Counted from the stretch's first letter, positions 1 to 6,050 are shown. The stretch is 7,579 nt of DNA from an uncultured Verrucomicrobiota bacterium (GCA_913050205.1 CAJXAU010000068.1:1-7579); one strand, 5' to 3'. Numbers and translations: made by a program. The notes: generated by a model from the sequence alone, not told the origin.

Positions 1-635
1 CATTCAAGTGGCGCGGGTTTTGGGACTTTGGCACCGGCGCGGTGGGCGACATGGGCTGCCACAACTCCGACCTCGCCTACTGGGCGCTCGACCTGCGCAA
101 CCCCACCACGCTCGAGGCTGTGTCCTCCGGCAACAACCCGGAGACCGCGCCCAAGTGGTCAATCATCACCTATCACTTTCCAAAACAAGGCAATCGAAAG
201 CCGGTCAAGGTCGTCTGGTATGATGGCGGCAAAAAACCGGATCCCGCCTTGGCCAAGCAAAAATCCCTCCCCGGCAACGGCTCTATTTTGATCGGCAGCA
301 AGGACTCGCTCTACATCCCGATGTACTGGGGCAAAGGAACATTTCTCTCAGGAGCCACGGAGGCGGATCACAAGGACGTGCCGGAGAAGTTTGAAAAACC
401 GAAAGACTTCAATCGACATCATTACCTCGAGTGGATCGACGCCTGCAAGGGAGGCAAACCGGCATGGTCAAACTTCGACTACGCCGGCCCGATGACCGAG
501 GCGATGCTGCTGGGTTTGGTCGCGCTGCGTACTGGCGAGAAGATCGAGTGGGACGCCAGCAAGATGCGCGTCACCAACCTGCCGGAGGCTAACAAACTGG
601 TGCGCCGCGAATACCGCAAAGGTTGGGTGCTGTAA
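1..635 (+). CDS. Gfo/Idh/MocA-family oxidoreductase, C-terminal part (5' truncated by window edge)
   Basis: The frame is open from the first bases (codons start at position 3) to the TAA at 633-635, giving about 210 residues of C-terminal sequence. The N-terminal Rossmann NAD(P)-binding half lies outside the window. Seen in the sequence: a stretch reading WDFGTGAVGDMGCH near the left edge, where D and H match the catalytic-type Asp/His of the Gfo/Idh/MocA fold, then WYDGGKKPDP, and a C-terminal part with FNRHHYLEWIDACKGG and EAMLLGLVALRTGEKIEWD. These are typical of the sugar or inositol dehydrogenase-like oxidoreductases that are abundant in Planctomycetota and Verrucomicrobiota. Such enzymes oxidise or reduce a sugar-type substrate with a nicotinamide cofactor; the substrate here cannot be told. 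Many relatives carry a Tat signal, but the N-terminus is not visible. One copy of the iterated palindrome (249-256) lies inside, coding Ala-Leu-Ala-Lys-Gln in a loop-like, Lys/Pro-rich segment. Confidence 0.88.
   Translation, partial: FKWRGFWDFGTGAVGDMGCHNSDLAYWALDLRNPTTLEAVSSGNNPETAPKWSIITYHFPKQGNRKPVKVVWYDGGKKPDPALAKQKSLPGNGSILIGSKDSLYIPMYWGKGTFLSGATEADHKDVPEKFEKPKDFNRHHYLEWIDACKGGKPAWSNFDYAGPMTEAMLLGLVALRTGEKIEWDASKMRVTNLPEANKLVRREYRKGWVL
248..257. repeat. Iterated palindrome, copy 1 (coding)
   Basis: CTTGGCCAAG is a perfect 10-bp palindrome followed by C. It lies inside the oxidoreductase gene in the phase TTG-GCC-AAG, read as Leu-Ala-Lys. Confidence 0.85.
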
Positions 636-645
636 ACGATTCGCT

Positions 646-661
646 GCGCTTGGCCAAGCGC
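646..661. repeat. Iterated palindrome, copy 2 (intergenic, 16 bp perfect)
   Basis: GCGCTTGGCCAAGCGC is a perfect 16-bp palindrome that starts 10 bases after the oxidoreductase stop codon. It overlaps a second perfect palindrome, CCAAGCGCTTGG, at 654-665, so the region repeats with a 12-base period before decaying into TTGACTTGGGC. Confidence 0.92.
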
Positions 662-709
662 TTGGCTTGACTTGGGCGTGATGGCGGTGTACTCCGCCTG
701 CCGCATTGA

Positions 710-745
710 GGCTCTGCAGCGTTGCAGAGCCGTTCTTCGCTTTGT
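710..745 (+). terminator. Probable Rho-independent terminator of the oxidoreductase gene
   Basis: GGCTCTGCA (710-718) pairs perfectly with TGCAGAGCC (723-731) around the 4-base loop GCGT, a 9-bp GC-rich stem. The tail at 732-745 is T-rich (GTTCTTCGCTTTGT), though not an uninterrupted T run. A smaller stem, GGCGG (683-687) with CCGCC (694-698), lies just upstream. The position, about 75 bases after the stop and ahead of the next gene, fits termination. It may instead be part of a dispersed intergenic element, which a genome search would show. Confidence 0.6.
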
Positions 746-768
746 TCTGGCGGCCGATACACAATCCA

Positions 769-778
769 CTTGGCCAAG
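769..778. repeat. Iterated palindrome, copy 3 (12 bases ahead of the helicase start)
   Basis: CTTGGCCAAG, a perfect 10-bp palindrome followed by CC. It ends 12 bases before the ATG of the DEAD-box helicase, in the leader region. Confidence 0.85.
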
Positions 779-790
779 CCGGATTCGTTC

Positions 791-2251
791 ATGAGTAATC
801 CAAATAAAAACCGTCGGCGTAGTGGCAAAAAAACCCGCTCAGGCGGCTCTAAAACACCCCGACGCGGCGGCCCCGGTAGATTTTCCGGTGGTCGTAATGG
901 TGGCTTCAAGGCCAAGCGCAATTCTCAAACTCTCAAAAAACGGGAGCCATTGGAGGCGATCAAGATGGAGGGCGTGTTTGACACGGTCATCCCCGAGATT
1001 CAACACGCGCTGCGCCAGGAGCATTACGAGATGCCGACCCCGGTTCAGGCCGAGGCCATCCCGCCGCAGGTTGCTGGCAGCGACTTGTTTGGCAGCGCCC
1101 AGACCGGCACCGGCAAGACGGCAGCCTTCACCATCCCGCTGCTTCAGGAACTGTCCGGCTACCGAAAACGCCCGGACAGCGGCTGCCCACGGGCATTGAT
1201 ACTGGCACCGACTCGTGAACTTGCTGCGCAGATTGGTGAAAGTATTGCAACGTACGGTCGGTTTCTTCACGTTTCACACACGGTAATCTTCGGCGGCGTG
1301 GGACAGCGTCCGCAGGAAATCGCGCTCGATCGCGGTGTCGATATTGTGGTGGCTACACCCGGTCGGTTACTCGACCTGATGGGGCAGGGGTACGTGGATC
1401 TGGCTCAGGTCGAAACATTCATACTGGACGAAGCGGATCGCATGCTGGACATGGGATTTATCCCAGACATCGAGAAGGTGATCGCTCAGTTACCGGAGGA
1501 TCGGCGCAACGGATTCTTCTCCGCGACTGTCCCCAAGGCGGTGGAGGAGTTGGCAGGCAAGATTTTGGTAAACCCGGTTCGTGTCAAAATCGATCCCGAA
1601 AGCCCGACGGTTGATAAAATCGACCAACGGGTATTGTACGTGGATCGTGCGAAGAAGGATGACCTGCTGATCGACATGATTCGCCGCAGGAAAATTAAGC
1701 GGGCGATCGTCTTCGTGAAGATGAAATATCGTTCGAATCGAATCTGTGAACGACTGGACCGCGCTGGGATCTCCTCTGAACCGATTCACGGAAACAAATC
1801 TCAGGCAGCCCGAACACGTGCGCTGCAGCAATTCAAGTCTGGGAAAATCAAGGTGCTGGTCGCCACCGATATCGCCGCTCGGGGAATCGACGTGGACGAC
1901 ATCACCGACGTATTCAACTACGACCTGCCGGTTGAGGCGGAAACCTATGTCCACCGGATAGGCCGGACAGCACGGGCTGGAGCAGAAGGACACGCTTGGA
2001 CGTTTTGCAGCAAAGATGACGTAGATTTACTGCGCGACGTGGAGCGCTTCATCAAAAGAGCGATCCCGGATGAAACCGACCACGAGTACCATCGCGAATC
2101 GATCCTCAACACGGTTCGAAACTTCAAGACCTCCCGCCGGAAGGAGGCCCAAAAGAAAAACAAAAATAAGAAGCCGAGACGCTGGGCGCTGAAGAAAAAA
2201 CCTCGTTCCATCGAGGAACTATCCGTCGGCGGCAAGGAGCGTAACCGGTGA
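791..2251 (+). CDS. DEAD-box ATP-dependent RNA helicase, RhlE-like
   Basis: A 486-residue protein. It unwinds RNA duplexes using ATP, usually in ribosome assembly or RNA decay. All core motifs are visible: the Q motif region with Phe-63 and PTPVQ (82-86), motif I AQTGTGKT (103-110), Ia PTREL, Ib TPGR, II DEAD (213-216), III SAT (244-246), V ATDIAARGID and VI HRIGRTARAG (388-397). The core is flanked by a basic Gly/Arg/Lys-rich N-terminal tail (about 1-50) and a Lys/Arg-rich C-terminal tail (about 447-486), both likely RNA-binding. HRIGRTARAG and the overall order suggest the RhlE group. I chose ATG 791 because the longer frame would begin at a TTG inside the terminator hairpin. No clear Shine-Dalgarno site is present. 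The upstream terminator and the palindrome at 769-778 suggest that this gene begins its own transcript, but no convincing promoter boxes were found. Confidence 0.95.
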   Translation: MSNPNKNRRRSGKKTRSGGSKTPRRGGPGRFSGGRNGGFKAKRNSQTLKKREPLEAIKMEGVFDTVIPEIQHALRQEHYEMPTPVQAEAIPPQVAGSDLFGSAQTGTGKTAAFTIPLLQELSGYRKRPDSGCPRALILAPTRELAAQIGESIATYGRFLHVSHTVIFGGVGQRPQEIALDRGVDIVVATPGRLLDLMGQGYVDLAQVETFILDEADRMLDMGFIPDIEKVIAQLPEDRRNGFFSATVPKAVEELAGKILVNPVRVKIDPESPTVDKIDQRVLYVDRAKKDDLLIDMIRRRKIKRAIVFVKMKYRSNRICERLDRAGISSEPIHGNKSQAARTRALQQFKSGKIKVLVATDIAARGIDVDDITDVFNYDLPVEAETYVHRIGRTARAGAEGHAWTFCSKDDVDLLRDVERFIKRAIPDETDHEYHRESILNTVRNFKTSRRKEAQKKNKNKKPRRWALKKKPRSIEELSVGGKERNR

Positions 2252-2255
2252 CGTC

Positions 2256-2277
2256 TCAGCGCTTGGCCAAGCGCTGA
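2256..2277. repeat. Iterated palindrome, copy 4 (intergenic, 22 bp perfect)
   Basis: The longest copy: a perfect 22-bp palindrome made of the 16-bp consensus GCGCTTGGCCAAGCGC extended by TCA on the left and TGA on the right. It starts 4 bases after the helicase stop codon. As RNA it could fold into a 9-bp stem with a GGCC loop. No T run follows, so it is not a standard intrinsic terminator. Confidence 0.93.
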
Positions 2278-2299
2278 ATCTTGCCTAGCCTGTCGCTCC

Positions 2300-3100
2300 G
2301 TGGGATTTCCACCAGACTATCACATGCATACCCCCCTGTGTCGCCACGCGGTGGGTGAGCCGACCGAGTACGCTGCCCAGGCAGCTAAACTTGGCCTCAC
2401 GGAGATAGGTTTTACGGAGCACGCGCCCATGCCGGAGGAAGATTTTGACGACTGGAGAATGCTGGAGAGTGAGCTGGATCTCTATCAGGAAAAACTCGAC
2501 CAAGCGGAGCAGGACCACCCAGGATTGACCATCCGGCGAAGTTTGGAGATTGATTACCTTCCAGAATACGAGAATTGGATCAAAAACTTGGCCAAGCGAT
2601 ACAGATGGGATTATTTGATAGGTTCAGTGCATTACATTGGAGATAAGTGGAGTTTTGATCATCCTGATAAGCGCGATTCTTGGGAAGGGAAGGATTTAAA
2701 TCAAGTTTGGAAAGAATATTACTGTCGTTTAGTGGATTCTGTGTCTCTTGGTGTTTTCGATATCATCGGGCATTGCGACTTGATTAAGGTGTTTGGTGAT
2801 CGGCCGGATGGAGATTTGTCCCATCTGTGGCGGCCATTTCTTGAGGCGGTGAAGCAGAGTGACATCGCCATAGAGATCAACACTGGCGGCCTTCAAAAAC
2901 CGTGTGGTGAAATGTATCCGGAGCCGGCGTTATTGGAAATGGCGGCTGAAATGGGGGTAGGTTTGACGTTTGGTTCGGATGCCCACAAACCAGAGCGAGT
3001 GGGGGATCATTTTGATGCTGCCGTCGCTTTGGCCAAGCGGAGTGGTTTCACTGAGTACCGCCGGTTTGCTGGGGGGCAATATGAGTCAGTGCCGTTTTGA
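2300..3100 (+). CDS. hisJ: PHP-domain histidinol-phosphatase-like hydrolase (HisJ/HisK family)
   Basis: A 266-residue metal-dependent phosphatase of the PHP superfamily. The HisJ group removes phosphate from histidinol phosphate in histidine synthesis. Metal-ligand motifs appear in order: HMH (8-10) with CRH (14-16), TEH (39-41), LEIDY (82-86), GSVHY (109-112), GHCD (157-160) and GSDAH (225-229). The length is usual for the family. The start is GTG 2300, because the next ATG (2324) falls inside the first metal motif and would destroy it. No strong ribosome-binding site is present. It follows the helicase by 48 bases, with palindrome copy 4 in that gap. Two palindrome copies lie inside, coding Leu-Ala-Lys-Arg at residues 97-100 and 244-247. 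The middle (about 2520-2770) is clearly more AT-rich than its neighbours. No other his genes are in view, so another PHP phosphoesterase substrate is possible. Confidence 0.85.
   Translation: MGFPPDYHMHTPLCRHAVGEPTEYAAQAAKLGLTEIGFTEHAPMPEEDFDDWRMLESELDLYQEKLDQAEQDHPGLTIRRSLEIDYLPEYENWIKNLAKRYRWDYLIGSVHYIGDKWSFDHPDKRDSWEGKDLNQVWKEYYCRLVDSVSLGVFDIIGHCDLIKVFGDRPDGDLSHLWRPFLEAVKQSDIAIEINTGGLQKPCGEMYPEPALLEMAAEMGVGLTFGSDAHKPERVGDHFDAAVALAKRSGFTEYRRFAGGQYESVPF
2587..2596. repeat. Iterated palindrome, copy 5 (coding, in hisJ)
   Basis: CTTGGCCAAG followed by CG. It is read TTG-GCC-AAG-CGA, giving Leu-Ala-Lys-Arg at residues 97-100 of the PHP protein. Confidence 0.85.
3029..3036. repeat. Iterated palindrome, copy 6 (coding, in hisJ)
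   Basis: The 8-base core TTGGCCAA followed by GCGG; the left arm is decayed by one base (T instead of C at 3028). It is read Leu-Ala-Lys-Arg at residues 244-247 of the PHP protein. Confidence 0.75.
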
Positions 3101-3138
3101 ATTGAAAACTGATGTTTTCTGCCCCCAAATGCCCGCCG

Positions 3139-3687
3139 ATGAGTAGTGTCCACGAAGGCCCTGTTTTTGTGGTGAAGGATAATATCGACACCGATCAAAT
3201 TATCCCCGCCCAGTACCTGAACCTAGTCCCGACGATCCCGGAGGAATACGAGAAACTCGGCAGCTATGCATTGATCGGGTTGCCCGAGTCGTTGTACTCG
3301 ACCCGGTATGTGGAAGAGGGTGAATTGGACTCGAAGTACCCCATCGTGGTCGCCGGCCGGAATTTTGGTTGTGGCAGTTCGCGCGAACACGCCCCGATCG
3401 CGCTTGGCTCGGCCGGGTGCAATCTGGTACTCGCGGAGAGCTTTGCACGGATTTTCTTTCGCAACTGTGTAGCTACAGGTGAGTTGTATCCGTGCGATAT
3501 TACGGATCGACTTTGCGAAGTGTTGAACACCGGCGATGAGGTGCGTGTCGATCTCGATGCGGGCACAGTGGTCAACAAGTCGACAGGAGATGAGTACTCC
3601 ATCAAGCCGCTGGGCGAGGTGCGCCCGGTGATTGATGCCGGCGGGCTGTTCAACTTTGCCCGAGAGAACGGCATGATCTCAAAGTAA
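3139..3687 (+). CDS. leuD: 3-isopropylmalate dehydratase small subunit (LeuD)
   Basis: The small subunit of isopropylmalate isomerase. With LeuC it converts 2-isopropylmalate to 3-isopropylmalate in leucine synthesis, in the cytoplasm. Counting from ATG 3139, the protein has 182 residues. DNIDTDQIIPAQYL lies near the N-terminus (14-27) and the substrate-recognition motif GCGSSREH at 77-84, followed by SFARIFFRNC. This is the compact form of the family, shorter than the roughly 200-residue proteobacterial type. An in-frame ATG at 3112 would add nine residues (MFSAPKCPP) that do not look like family sequence. Neither start has a clear ribosome-binding site, so 3139 is chosen on family fit. leuC is not adjacent in the window, so the large subunit must be encoded elsewhere. 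The gene is followed at once by palindrome copy 7. Confidence 0.93.
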   Translation: MSSVHEGPVFVVKDNIDTDQIIPAQYLNLVPTIPEEYEKLGSYALIGLPESLYSTRYVEEGELDSKYPIVVAGRNFGCGSSREHAPIALGSAGCNLVLAESFARIFFRNCVATGELYPCDITDRLCEVLNTGDEVRVDLDAGTVVNKSTGDEYSIKPLGEVRPVIDAGGLFNFARENGMISK

Positions 3688-3691
3688 ACCA

Positions 3692-3709
3692 AGCGCTTGG
3701 CCAAGCGCT
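3692..3709. repeat. Iterated palindrome, copy 7 (intergenic, 18 bp perfect)
   Basis: AGCGCTTGGCCAAGCGCT is a perfect 18-bp palindrome that starts 4 bases after the leuD stop and ends 9 bases before the mnmA ATG. The palindrome CCAAGCGCTTGG at 3689-3700 overlaps it, giving the same 12-base period seen at copy 2. Confidence 0.93.
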
Positions 3710-3718
3710 GTCCCCCTC

Positions 3719-4801
3719 ATGACTGAATCAGATCCAACACGCGTTGTCGTTGGCTTGAGTGGAGGTGTCGATTCCTCCGCTGCGGCCTCATTGTTGGTGG
3801 AGCAGGGTTTCGATGTGGTGGGCATCACGTTGAAGGTTTGGCCGCAGGATTGTGTGTCGCGTGCAGAGGACAAGTGTTGTGGGCCGCAGGCGGTGATGGA
3901 CGCACGCTCGGTCGCAGACAAGCTTGGCATCCCGTACTATCTCATCGACGAGTCGAAAGAGTTTCAACGGGATGTAATCGATTACTTCGCGGCGGAGTAC
4001 AAGGCCGGGCGCACGCCAAATCCGTGCGTGATGTGCAACGAGAAACTGAAGTTCGGCAACCTGATCAACCGCGCCAAAAAACTGGGGGCACGTTACGTGG
4101 CTACCGGACACTACGCGCGACTGGAGGAGCGGGACGGTCGCACGGTGATGTTGCGCGGGAGGGATGTCCGCAAGGACCAGACTTACTTTTTATTTTCACT
4201 GGGACAGGAGCAGTTGTCGCACATGATGTTCCCGCTGGGCGAACTGCAGAAGGCCGAGACCCGTGAGGTGGCCCGTTGCGTGAGCTTGAAAACAGCCGAG
4301 AAACAGGAGAGTCAGGAGATTTGTTTTGTCCCGGACAAGGACTACAAAAAATTCCTGACTACGGCTGGTTTGGTTGAGGAGCATCAGGGGGAGATCGTTG
4401 ACACCCGTGGGCAAGTGCTGGGGCATCACGACGGGATCGAGTTTTACACCATCGGTCAGCGCAAGGGGCTCGGCATCTCATCACCCACGCCGCTATACGT
4501 CGTGGAGTTGGATCCGGAGAATAACCGCGTGGTTGTGGGTGAGGAGGGGATGTTACTCCGATCCGAGTTTCGGATCGATCGGTGCAACTGGATCCCATTT
4601 GAGAAACTGGAAGGGCCGATCGAGGTGTCGGCGGCCATCCGCTACAATCATCCGGGCGCGGCGGCCACGGTGGAACCGGCTGAAGACGGCCGGGCTATCG
4701 TCAGGCTCCACGAGCCGCAGCGCGCGGTCACTCCGGGGCAGGCCTGTGTTTTTTATCAGGATGACCTTGTCGTAGGCGGAGGATGGATCATGCGCCATTA
4801 G
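3719..4801 (+). CDS. mnmA: tRNA-specific 2-thiouridylase MnmA
   Basis: A 360-residue enzyme that puts sulfur on C2 of the wobble uridine (U34) of Lys, Glu and Gln tRNAs, activating the base with ATP and taking sulfur from a persulfide relay. Visible: the PP-loop SGGVDSS (14-20), NPCVMCN (101-107) whose second Cys (106) fits the first catalytic Cys, RKDQTYFLF (151-159), and SQEICFVPD (198-206) whose Cys-202 fits the second catalytic Cys. GIEFYTIGQRKGLG follows, and then the C-terminal beta-barrel part. The length is normal for the family. Extra cysteines at DKCCGPQAVMDAR (51-63) occur in many non-proteobacterial homologues. ATG 3719 fits the family N-terminus. The bases before it hold the end of palindrome copy 7 and no Shine-Dalgarno site. 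The gene contains no palindrome copy. Confidence 0.97.
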   Translation: MTESDPTRVVVGLSGGVDSSAAASLLVEQGFDVVGITLKVWPQDCVSRAEDKCCGPQAVMDARSVADKLGIPYYLIDESKEFQRDVIDYFAAEYKAGRTPNPCVMCNEKLKFGNLINRAKKLGARYVATGHYARLEERDGRTVMLRGRDVRKDQTYFLFSLGQEQLSHMMFPLGELQKAETREVARCVSLKTAEKQESQEICFVPDKDYKKFLTTAGLVEEHQGEIVDTRGQVLGHHDGIEFYTIGQRKGLGISSPTPLYVVELDPENNRVVVGEEGMLLRSEFRIDRCNWIPFEKLEGPIEVSAAIRYNHPGAAATVEPAEDGRAIVRLHEPQRAVTPGQACVFYQDDLVVGGGWIMRH

Positions 4802-4986
4802 TCAATGATTTTGCCTTTAAATAAGCCGTTTATGTCGGTTTTTTCGTCCGAAAAACGAGGCATAAAAGGATTGCCCGGACGGGGCGATTGTGGCTTTATT
4901 TCCGGCCCTGACGCACGGGGGAGCTGCCGGGAAGGCGGTTTCCTGTTGCCCCAACCGGGGCTGCGCCGATCTGGCACCTGCTGGTT
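4802..4986. other. 185-bp intergenic region with no recognised gene
   Basis: The longest gap between genes in the window, and the only gap over 60 bases that lacks a palindrome copy. The left part (4805-4870) is AT-rich, with T and A runs arranged almost symmetrically (TTTTTTCG at 4839-4846, CGAAAAAC at 4849-4856). The right part is GC-rich with a small hairpin, GCCCC-AACC-GGGGC (4948-4961). It may hold the promoter and leader for acyP, but no convincing -35/-10 pair could be fixed. Confidence 0.4.
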
Positions 4987-5265
4987 ATGAACTTGGTTCG
5001 AGTCCATGTACACTACTCGGGACGAGTGCAGGGAGTGGGGTTCCGATACACAGTGAAGTCATTGGTGCCCGGGTATGATGTACTCGGTACCATTCGGAAT
5101 TTGCCTGATGGCCGTGTTGAAATGGTCGCCGAGGGCGAGCAGGGGGAGCTGGAAGAATTCCTTCAGGCGGTGCGAGACTCCGGGTTGCGCCGTAACATCC
5201 AGGACGTCGAGATCGTCTGGGGAGAGGCAGAGGATCGTTTCAGGGGATTTGAGATCATCGGCTGA
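4987..5265 (+). CDS. acyP: Acylphosphatase
   Basis: A 92-residue small cytoplasmic enzyme that hydrolyses the carboxyl-phosphate bond of acyl phosphates. The signature SGRVQGVGFRYTV is at residues 11-23 with the phosphate-binding Arg-20, and GTIRNLPDGRVE (34-45) contains the catalytic Asn-38. The length is the family norm, and the ATG at 4987 places the first beta strand (LVRVHVHYSG) correctly. No good ribosome-binding site is seen. It is separated from mnmA by 185 bases and followed after 15 bases by the metallophosphoesterase, with which it probably shares a transcript. The physiological substrate of bacterial acylphosphatases is generally unclear. Confidence 0.94.
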   Translation: MNLVRVHVHYSGRVQGVGFRYTVKSLVPGYDVLGTIRNLPDGRVEMVAEGEQGELEEFLQAVRDSGLRRNIQDVEIVWGEAEDRFRGFEIIG

Positions 5266-5280
5266 GTGCCGGTTGTTTGA

Positions 5281-6006
5281 ATGAAGTACGCTTTAATAGC
5301 AGACATACACGCCAACCTCGAGGGGCTCGAGGTTGTGCTGGAGGACGCGCAGAAGAACAATTGCACGCACTACGTGTGTTTGGGGGATGTCGTGGGCTAC
5401 AACCCCAACCCGGTCGAGTGCATGAACATTGTCCGTGAGATGGACATGCCCTGCATCATGGGCAACCACGACGAATACTGCGGCGGCACGACTGACCTGG
5501 CCGGGTTTAACCCGCACGCGAGCCACGCCATCCAGTGGACGCGTGATCAGCTTTCCGAGGAACAACGTGACTGGTTGCGTCGGCTCAAATACCTGCGCAT
5601 GATCGCCAACTTCACGATAGTGCACTCCACGCTCGATGGTCCCAAGCGCTGGGGTTACGTGCTGAGCAAACTCGACGCCGCCTCCAGTTTCACCTACCAG
5701 AATACCGGTGTTTGTTTCTTTGGTCACACGCATGTGCCGCTGGCGTTTGTCCGCGAGCAAAACTCCGTGACCGGCGGCAAGTACGACAAGTTCACCGTCG
5801 AGAAGGGGAAAAAATATTTTGTTAATGTCGGCAGTGTTGGTCAACCGCGCGACGGTGATCCGCGTGCCGGATATGTGATTTACGACCTCAAGGCAGGCAC
5901 AATCGAACTGCGCCGTCTCGAGTACGACATCGAAAAAACCCAGGCCAAGATTCTGGCAGCCGGATTGCCGGAGCGCTTGGCCAACCGTCTGGCTTCCGGT
6001 CGCTGA
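5281..6006 (+). CDS. Calcineurin-like metallophosphoesterase
   Basis: A 241-residue soluble phosphoesterase with a two-metal site. Motifs in order: ADIHAN (Asp-8, His-10), GDVVGYNPNP (Asp-36), GNHDE (Asn-62, His-63), VHS (His-115) and GHTH (His-149, His-151), the complete ligand set of the family. GYNPNP and the short, compact form resemble the YfcE/PrpE-like single-domain phosphodiesterases. The substrate cannot be inferred. ATG 5281 places the first beta strand directly before the metal motif. No Shine-Dalgarno site is evident. The gene follows acyP by 15 bases, suggesting co-transcription. Near its C-terminus lies palindrome copy 8, coding Leu-Ala-Asn at residues 233-235, where GLPERLANRLASG looks like an exposed, replaceable tail. 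Confidence 0.93.
   Translation: MKYALIADIHANLEGLEVVLEDAQKNNCTHYVCLGDVVGYNPNPVECMNIVREMDMPCIMGNHDEYCGGTTDLAGFNPHASHAIQWTRDQLSEEQRDWLRRLKYLRMIANFTIVHSTLDGPKRWGYVLSKLDAASSFTYQNTGVCFFGHTHVPLAFVREQNSVTGGKYDKFTVEKGKKYFVNVGSVGQPRDGDPRAGYVIYDLKAGTIELRRLEYDIEKTQAKILAAGLPERLANRLASGR
5977..5984. repeat. Iterated palindrome, copy 8 (coding, one arm decayed)
   Basis: Core TTGGCCAA with an intact left arm (GCGC at 5973-5976) but a changed right arm (CC instead of GC). It is read Leu-Ala-Asn-Arg, 20 bases before the stop codon of the metallophosphoesterase and 33 bases from the full copy 9. Confidence 0.8.
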
Positions 6007-6013
6007 CCCGGCC

Positions 6014-6029
6014 GCGCTTGGCCAAGCGC
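6014..6029. repeat. Iterated palindrome, copy 9 (intergenic, 16 bp perfect)
   Basis: GCGCTTGGCCAAGCGC, identical to copy 2. It starts 7 bases after the metallophosphoesterase stop codon. Confidence 0.92.
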
Positions 6030-6045
6030 AACTGCGTGCCAACCC

Positions 6046-6050
6046 GGAGG
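6046..6050 (+). promoter_or_regulatory. Possible Shine-Dalgarno site for the ABC exporter
   Basis: GGAGG is the only strong Shine-Dalgarno-like sequence found ahead of a gene in this window. It lies 17 bases before ATG 6068, farther than usual. Either the spacing is unusual or the match is chance; no ATG, GTG or TTG closer to it is in frame. Confidence 0.35.

Noticed and set aside
722..790. A TTG start at 722 extending the helicase by 23 residues
   Set aside because: It would place the start inside the terminator hairpin and add sequence across palindrome copy 3 that does not resemble helicase N-termini; ATG 791 is a better start.
2256..2277. The 22-bp palindrome as an ordinary Rho-independent terminator
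   Set aside because: No T run follows, and equivalent copies occur in the middle of intact coding regions.
4805..4990. A 61-codon + strand open frame in the gap between mnmA and acyP
   Set aside because: No family resemblance, no ribosome-binding site, and a mixed Cys/Gly/Pro-rich composition typical of chance frames in GC-rich DNA; it overlaps the acyP start.
4995..5005. GGTTCGAGTCC, resembling a tRNA T-arm
   Set aside because: The flanking bases do not form a T stem or acceptor stem, there is no anticodon arm, and the sequence encodes the N-terminus of acylphosphatase.
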